Assembly (NCBI GenBank): GCA_963931925.1
Contig: OZ007567.1
Coordinates: 91,571,055 to 91,635,054, forward strand
Length of the DNA stretch: 64,000 nt
Origin: Onchidella celtica
Lineage: Eukaryota; Mollusca; Gastropoda; Systellommatophora; Onchidiidae
Reading direction: 5' to 3'
In this document: piece after piece, positions 62,301 through 64,000 of the stretch
Layout of the letters: each line of letters opens with the position of its first letter
Numbering within the stretch: position 1 is the stretch's first letter
Position numbers and translations under genes: made by a program
Notes under the pieces: generated by a model
Database searches by the model: none
Seen by the model: the letters and a program-made list of their open reading frames with translations, nothing else
Told to the model about the DNA's origin: nothing

Positions 62301-64000
62301 GATTGAATATTGCATATTCATAACATATATGTTGGGAGTTTTTTTTGTTGCTTTTTTTCTTCTGCTCGGCATTCTACTCTGTTGCTCTAAGATGGGTTGA
62401 GCATTATGTTATGACATTCTTATGTGCTCTTTATGATGTGCCCTGATCTCTTTGTGAATTTGCTCCAGATTGTGTCTTTTATTCCAGTTCAATGAACAGG
62501 TTCAACACTAGTAAATTAAAGAACGCGTAAACTTCACAAAAATGATGACACTTAACTTATGCACTTATGCGACTTCCAGATTAGGAAAAAGCTTATCTGT
62601 CTTGATGTGGTCACATTTTTGCCACATTTTGACTTTGCTTAAGCCTTGCTGTGACCCCATAGATTTTCCATGCTTTTTTTGTAATATTTTATCCAATTTT
62701 ACACAGTAGCACCTAAGATTACCAGGGTCACCAAGGAGTGTTTAAGCTGAGCTTATCAAACAAAAATGCAAATTATAGCCTTACTTGACTTTACAAAAAT
62801 TGAATTCTTATGTTCGGTTTTTCATTGCCAAGCTTGGCTTCAAGGTGCTGTACAAGAATAAGTGTATTTTTGTCATTTCATCTCCAAGTCTATTTATTTG
62901 TCTGAGCTTCCCAGTGTTGATCTGAAACATAAAGTTGTCTTAAGTTATTTCAATTGCTTATACCAGGAAAGTACAAATCCACAGTGTTGTGAGAATTCCA
63001 ACGTTTTTGGTCTGGCTGCCATGACAGCTTAAAAATAATATTTTCTGTGCTTTGATGAAAGTCAACAAACACAATGTACTGATAGAAACAGGATCATACA
63101 AAAAAAGTATGCATGATTTTGAGTCCGGACTAACCTCATCGTTAAGGTCATTGCCATTTCTAATTTTTTTATTATTTTTTTTTTTTACAAATATTATATG
63201 ATTAACCACAATTATTGAGTGAGAAATGATGACTCAGAGGTTGTTGTCCTTGGGTATTCTCTGATTTTTAGGCAACATTAATGATTCCACTTTTCTTTTG
63301 TATATTTAATACATTTTGTTCAGTTACTATTTCTTACCTGTTTTGTGTTCCCTTCAAACATAGTAAATTTTAGTGGGCATGATTTGGGGATATTTTCAGG
63401 AGATCTATATTTTCTTGCAGTGCTTGTCTAGTGCATGTCCGTCTACTGGTTCTTTACTTTCTGAATGATGTGTTGTTTTTTGCAGCTATAATTTTAAAAT
63501 TATCTCTCTGTTTATTTTTGTTATACCATATTAAAGTGATAAAGTGACAAAACTGTTGAGAAACAAGACAGCGAATAATGCTGGTCAGATTCCACCCATG
63601 GTCATAGTAAGCACCTGTTTCTAGATATCTTTTGTGCGTCTCATCAAACCACTTGGAACCAAACTGCTATCCAAAGACAGTCTTTTTTTTAGGACTGAAA
63701 TCAAGTTTGTATAAGTTCACAGAAAAGATGAGAAGGGACGAAAGTGGACAACAATGCAGAGAGTTGTCCTGCAGAGAAAACACAATGCAAAGAGTAGGAA
63801 GAAATGAACACATAGCACAATAGCACCAGAAATCAGTTCAATCAGATATCTTATTAAGTTACTGCTCTATTTTCATTCTCTTTCAGCTCTTTAAATCTCG
63901 AGATGGCCAACATTTGATATTTCTGCACGACTTCATCGAGGCAAAAGCTCCTGGAGCTGCTGAGGGTAACAAGAATCCCGACTCTTGTATTATGATCCTG
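44235..64000 (+). CDS. Gene C: TIR-like/helical protein, paralogue of gene A (3' end outside window)
   Basis: Exons as read: 44235-44386 (ATG 44242), 44992-45077, 47433-47741, 48021-48174, 55459-55568, 56519-56674, 56919-57109, 60259-60469, 60778-60834, about 63537-63606, 63887-64000. Phases agree at every junction except into 63537. The first three exons make a degenerate TIR-like fold. The middle exons are helix-rich and Leu-rich, as in alpha-solenoids. The tail matches gene A. Only about 530 codons are visible and the stop lies beyond the edge. An innate-immune or cell-death adaptor role is inferred from the TIR-like part only; no gene name is justified. Confidence 0.72.
44992..45077 (+). 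CDS. Gene C exon: TIR box-2-like segment
   Basis: With the split Gly codon it reads GGSFANRFCQAFEGCQFTVI then HKCRRLWKK. Joined to ENDYGL it resembles the TIR pattern E-D-x3-G-x-S...I-x-x-S-x3-I-V. It ends AAGAAG|GTAAAG, phase 0. Confidence 0.78.
45207..46518. mobile_element. Ginger-like DNA transposon, deletion derivative with about 190-base terminal inverted repeats
   Basis: Terminal repeats (45207-about 45395 and about 46330-46518) begin TGTCACAGTGGGAATTC and end with its complement; they are packed with GGAATTC/TAGAATTC words. Ends fit the TGTNR pattern of Ginger elements, and TATA flanks both sides as a 4-base target duplication (in a TA-rich site). The interior keeps a transposase C-terminal relic (next entry). 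Confidence 0.72.
45820..46200 (-). pseudogene. Ginger transposase C-terminal relic
   Basis: Minus strand: GDTAAVKIHQADRTNTDARL near 46200 falling to CKCKSSCNMKRCCCRKAGIA then CRTKCHPG at about 45840-45925. This Cys-rich knuckle following a VGD...DR block is typical of the C-terminus of Ginger/KRBA2-like integrases. Frame changes and stops separate the pieces, and the integrase core is missing. Confidence 0.65.
46519..47432 (+). other. Intron of gene C, nothing recognised
   Basis: AT-rich sequence that includes ORFs in both strands around 47090-47370 without family resemblance. Confidence 0.55.
47433..47741 (+). CDS. Gene C exon: end of TIR-like domain and low-complexity linker
   Basis: It starts ISSFEDTLLKEHEKVIAVIL then NDEMKIKQDEREAGKSSSFY. 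FEDTLL followed by KVIAVIL fits the TIR WCxxE helix and the next beta strand, so a Glu is kept near the position used by NAD-cleaving TIRs. A Ser/Thr-rich linker (about 47660-47741) closes the exon at AAACAG|GTGAAC. It is 103 codons, phase 0. Confidence 0.78.
48021..48174 (+). CDS. Gene C exon
   Basis: After TTATCCTTAG it reads QYSPNETDDASETVEKKSFV then EYQNMLMHSGRPTLYINKSC and LQFTQDQVLNK, ending AAAT|GTAAGT in phase 1. No domain is recognised. The following intron is 7.3 kb because of nested insertions. Confidence 0.75.
48602..48606. other. Target-site duplication ATTTG, left copy
   Basis: It is identical to 54296-54300 across the gypsy element. Confidence 0.9.
48607..48920 (-). repeat. 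3' LTR of the second gypsy element
   Basis: It is 314 bases with TG/CA ends. Compared with the 5' LTR it shows one difference (GGCGCCAGG versus GGCGCTAGG near 48733). Confidence 0.9.
48921..48933 (-). other. Polypurine tract of the second gypsy element
   Basis: The sense strand just before the 3' LTR is GAGGGGGGAAGAA. Confidence 0.8.
49074..49379 (-). CDS. Small third ORF overlapping the pol stop
   Basis: It is 101 residues, starting MTTSLTVPNEAAPSPTNNDL and ending RTRVYNLRNREA. Its ATG overlaps the pol TGA as ATGA. Pro/Ser/Asn-rich then basic at the end, without membrane or signal segments, so it is not an env. The upstream codons in its frame (APPGD) suggest that it is the displaced C-terminal tail of Pol; coupled reinitiation is the alternative. 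Confidence 0.5.
   Translation of the reverse strand: MTTSLTVPNEAAPSPTNNDLNVNDQTNQIMLVPEPAVMQTGTQNRSLNLTDSLNTPGSNPTTSLREENSEIQPEAPDESRPSPKRCPFVRTRVYNLRNREA
49376..51271 (-). CDS. pol: Pol (RT C-terminal part, RNase H, integrase) of the second gypsy element
   Basis: The frame is 631 codons. RT continues with VYSTVDLRSAYHQIPI, then KRIPFGVTNGVACFQRIID and the active site YLDN (residues 77-80) where YxDD is expected. RNase H has ETDAS, KEAYAIVEAL and a closing AADALSR. Integrase has an HHCC finger (LSHPG...CRICC) and D (LSVDFKGPL), D (VHSDRGANF), E (ANGQVERLNG). The beginning of RT is in the neighbouring frame, so a one-base deletion splits the domain. Confidence 0.9.
   Translation of the reverse strand: MIEEISKYEVYSTVDLRSAYHQIPIKEEEKFYTAFEASGNLYQFKRIPFGVTNGVACFQRIIDGLVRNEKIKDTFAYLDNVTICGRNQKEHDENFSHFMKCAAEYCITFNEDKSILSAREIKLLGFLVSKGSIKPDPDRLQPLRDLADPHDAKSQRRVVGMFAYYSSWIPNFSDKIHPLVNNHTFPLPKKVKCAFELLKREIENAAVTTIDQDIPLVVETDASDIAIAATLNQNGRPVAFFSRTLNHSERKHSSVEKEAYAIVEALRKWKHYLLGKHFQLVTDQKSVAFMYNNAQKGKVKNDKIQRWRIELSCYSYDVVYRPGKENHAADALSRGYCSTANSNAEILQDLHSTLSHPGVTRMMHFVKCRNLPYSLDEVKRVCANCRICCELKPSFYKSTDANLIKATQPFERLSVDFKGPLPSSSRNKYLLTMIDEYSRFPFAFPCADMNASTIIKCFCQLFSLFGMPSYVHSDRGANFMSSELKDFLHNKGIATSRTTPYNPRANGQVERLNGTLWKTITLALRSRGLETHQWELVLTDSLHSLRSLLCTATNETPHERIFRYNRKSTTGITLPSWLTTPGTVLMRRNVRTSKYDPLVDEVELLDCNPLYAQVRLRDGRETTVALRHLET
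51277..52728 (-). CDS. gag: Gag-protease and first part of RT of the second gypsy element
   Basis: The frame is 483 codons, starting MERFLRPERF 19 bases after the 5' LTR. Capsid region about 20-170; two zinc knuckles CFFCGFQRHPRSKC (212-225) and CKGCGKKGHYQKVC (232-245); protease motif LVDTGSSESF (residues 291-300) and a later LILGHDFL; then RT motifs VIEPSDSPWRAQVLV and RMVVDYSQTINRFTQL. It runs out of frame directly after FTQL into MHILFLE and stop, where DAYPLPRID is read one base back. Confidence 0.9.
   Translation of the reverse strand: MERFLRPERFNADPNTPDASKRWNHWLRTFNNFLSSLRQQSSTPTLDELDLLINFIDPFVYEYIIDCPTFASAVEVLKNIYVKPGNEIFARHILTTTKQEPGQTLDQFLQRLKILAKECEFKAVSADKNRDDFIRDAFICGLSSSQIRQRLLENKTLDLSTAFDQARSLEMAEKQSQTYNNVPASSSVPCGSTTTPAIDESDTLSAAISSKCFFCGFQRHPRSKCPAREATCKGCGKKGHYQKVCLSKGKRNDIASAANPILNSAFTAAAPLSLQKAIIKVKVFDTPLRALVDTGSSESFISADKAQFMKFKTFKSRKEISMASTNLSGTTKGHCFATLEYNGETYQGIKLSVLPGLCADLILGHDFLDQHKGLEMTFKGPKPTFSVCGITAAKVEPASLFKNLLPDCRPISTKSRRFSTPDGQFIDSEVQKLLAEDVIEPSDSPWRAQVLVTTNDRHKKRMVVDYSQTINRFTQLMHILFLE
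52729..52747 (-). other. Leader of the second gypsy element acting as candidate self-priming site
   Basis: The sense leader is ATTTATTCAACATTTCAAC, directly between LTR and ATG. TTTATTCAACAT (12 bases) is exactly complementary to ATGTTGAATAAA in the LTR (52806-52822), and five more pairs follow after one bulged base. That LTR segment starts 32 bases after a TATAA box, about where the mRNA should begin. Confidence 0.65.
52748..54295 (-). repeat. 5' LTR of the second gypsy element, interrupted by a solo LTR
   Basis: Pieces 52748-52913 and 54148-54295 restore 314 bases. The sense strand has TATAA (complement of 52850-52854) and an initiator-like CAGT at about 52824, followed by AATAAA. Confidence 0.88.
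52914..54142. mobile_element. Solo LTR of an unidentified LTR element
   Basis: The 1229-base insert begins TGTCACGAGC and ends ATCATGACA, with TGTCA/TGACA inverted ends. TGTGA is duplicated on both sides (52909-52913, 54143-54147). There is no ORF, as expected for recombination of a complete element down to one LTR. It is not obviously the same family as the Gmr1-like LTR. Confidence 0.85.
54296..54300. other. Target-site duplication ATTTG, right copy
   Basis: It matches 48602-48606. Confidence 0.9.
55459..55568 (+). CDS. Gene C exon, helical
   Basis: It completes the split codon and reads SDTVPSSCIEALSHMNNLAS then ASKEEQLSILIQILYQ, ending ATCAG|GTTAGG. The amphipathic Leu/Ile spacing suggests solenoid helices. 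Confidence 0.75.
55832..56169. mobile_element. TTAA-flanked MITE
   Basis: TTAACTCTTTGCCTACGGGC at the left and GTAGTGAAAGAGTTAA at the right form an imperfect inverted repeat bounded by TTAA. The left end resembles that of 18297-19524. Confidence 0.6.
56519..56674 (+). CDS. Gene C exon, helical
   Basis: Fifty-two codons in phase 0: VLPQCYREHNIVGVTCIACC then DSLVLQLEATRFLVLMLLSR and EDEGRQLSITTL, ending TTTG|GTAAGT. Leu-rich helices, Cys-rich at the start. ARM/HEAT-like by appearance only. Confidence 0.75.
56919..57109 (+). CDS. Gene C exon, helical
   Basis: It reads CLMESLIYWMILRTCERCKK then SEDSSIVAALNNLSTLYMMI and a tail ending CNVQLGTI, closing ATAGC|GTAAGT in phase 2. It continues the hydrophobic helical series. 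Confidence 0.75.
57398..58040. mobile_element. Possible TTAA-type MITE
   Basis: TTAACACTCTTAGCACGTGAC at the left is complementary in large part to GTCAGGTGCTAAGAGGGTAAA at the right; the right TTAA is mutated to TAAA. No ORF. Confidence 0.4.
58495..58969. mobile_element. hAT-derived non-autonomous element nested in the mariner
   Basis: Ends CAGGGGTCACCAAACT and AGTTTGGTGACCCCTG form a perfect 16-base inverted repeat. Flanks CATTAGAG (58487-58494) and CATCAGAG (58970-58977) are an 8-base target duplication with one mismatch. The plus strand retains RTRWTDEHLKAILMIG then CINSKPNIEDILKGKRQL before a stop, like the C-terminal end of hAT transposases. Confidence 0.8.
58988..60066 (-). pseudogene. 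Mariner transposase pseudogene
   Basis: From the start MAAPLKV (stop right after) through HCGGRRSS, RITLDELAAKLEVSHRSVHN, ELLQLSERDHTFFRRLVIGD, ETWVHHYEPESKR, HDNA and APSDFHLF to AIERGGDYVEK. The three catalytic aspartates (IGDETW, HDNA, APSDFH, D-D34-D type) can still be found, but several frameshifts and stops break the frame. Length is near the usual 345 codons. Confidence 0.85.
60259..60469 (+). CDS. Gene C exon
   Basis: It begins after GTACATTTCAG, where one base completes the phase-2 codon from 57109. It reads ARPSPDNAKYPVVIKSDLKK then FIQDISNKDSSHWKNTGERF and on to VIMVYQVLKK before AAG|GTAAGT. An upstream AG (60231-60232) keeps an open frame but the wrong phase. Unrecognised domain, charged and helical. 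Confidence 0.72.
60778..60834 (+). CDS. Gene C exon, 19 codons
   Basis: CEVDANKVAKPLCPILITK lies between TTTGCAG and GTAAGG, phase 0 at both ends. Confidence 0.68.
60835..63536 (+). other. Intron of gene C with repeat fragment and poly-C
   Basis: 61259-61370 resembles 29935-30045 (shared TACAGAAATGATACAATAAA), a dispersed repeat. A long C run interrupted by one A lies at about 62057-62087. An undetected exon may lie here, because the next exon does not join in phase. Confidence 0.5.
63537..63606 (+). CDS. Gene C exon, start uncertain
   Basis: The frame reads DKVTKLLRNKTANNAGQIPP then MVI before ATA|GTAAGC. An AG at 63535-63536 gives phase 2 at the start, whereas the previous exon ends in phase 0; a later AG at 63566-63567 would fit but is a weak site. 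The 3' end joins 63887 in phase. Confidence 0.5.
63887..64000 (+). CDS. Gene C exon at window edge, homologous to gene A
   Basis: After TTCTCTTTCAG it reads LFKSRDGQHLIFLHDFIEAK then APGAAEGNKNPDSCIMIL to the last base. The final 27 bases differ from 25-51 of the window by one base. It runs off the edge; by analogy with gene A it should extend about 37 more bases to a GTGAGT donor. Confidence 0.78.

Overview
The window is nuclear DNA of an invertebrate animal. Coding capacity is split into short exons (19 to 309 bases) with matched GT-AG phases, the introns reach 13 kb, and roughly half of the sequence is recognisable transposon. A mollusc (perhaps a gastropod) is my best guess from its general texture (AGATCT-rich simple repeats, Ginger, Gmr1-like and piggyBac elements), but nothing here proves the phylum.

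Host genes, all on the + strand. Gene A contributes only its last two exons (1-88, 575-681). Gene B (2112-36798, about 15 exons, about 710 codons) encodes two tandem tyrosine-kinase-like domains that have lost catalytic residues. Gene C (44235 to beyond 64000) begins with a degenerate TIR-like domain and continues into helical segments; its last visible exon is nearly identical to the first bases of the window, so A and C are recent paralogues. The order is therefore [A tail]-[B]-[C], and a tandem array with a period of roughly 64 kb is suggested. None of the three could be given a gene name. Two splice junctions (16788/17232 in B, 60834/63537 in C) do not join in frame as I read them.

Mobile elements. 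(1) A full-length, apparently intact Ty3/gypsy element of Gmr1 type (5627-15052, minus strand) lies in intron 1 of gene B. It has 1412-base LTRs in which I saw no difference, a 5-base target duplication, integrase upstream of reverse transcriptase, and gag and pol in one frame separated by one UGA. (2) A second gypsy element (48607-54295, minus strand) has 314-base LTRs, a frameshifted RT with YLDN in place of YxDD, and no visible tRNA primer site; instead the leader after its 5' LTR is complementary to the predicted 5' end of its own transcript, as in Tf1-type self-priming. Its 5' LTR contains a 1229-base solo LTR of another family, and the whole is inserted in a Tigger-like element. (3) Also present are a piggyBac relic (31898-35025), a Ginger-like deletion derivative with long inverted repeats (45207-46518), a decayed mariner (58396-60221) containing a hAT-derived element, a tRNA-derived SINE, several pogo/Tigger-like TA-flanked elements and several TTAA-flanked MITEs.

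No rRNA, complete tRNA, CRISPR array or bacterial-type operon was seen. The remaining intronic and intergenic sequence is AT-rich with homopolymer and simple-repeat runs and is noted stretch by stretch.
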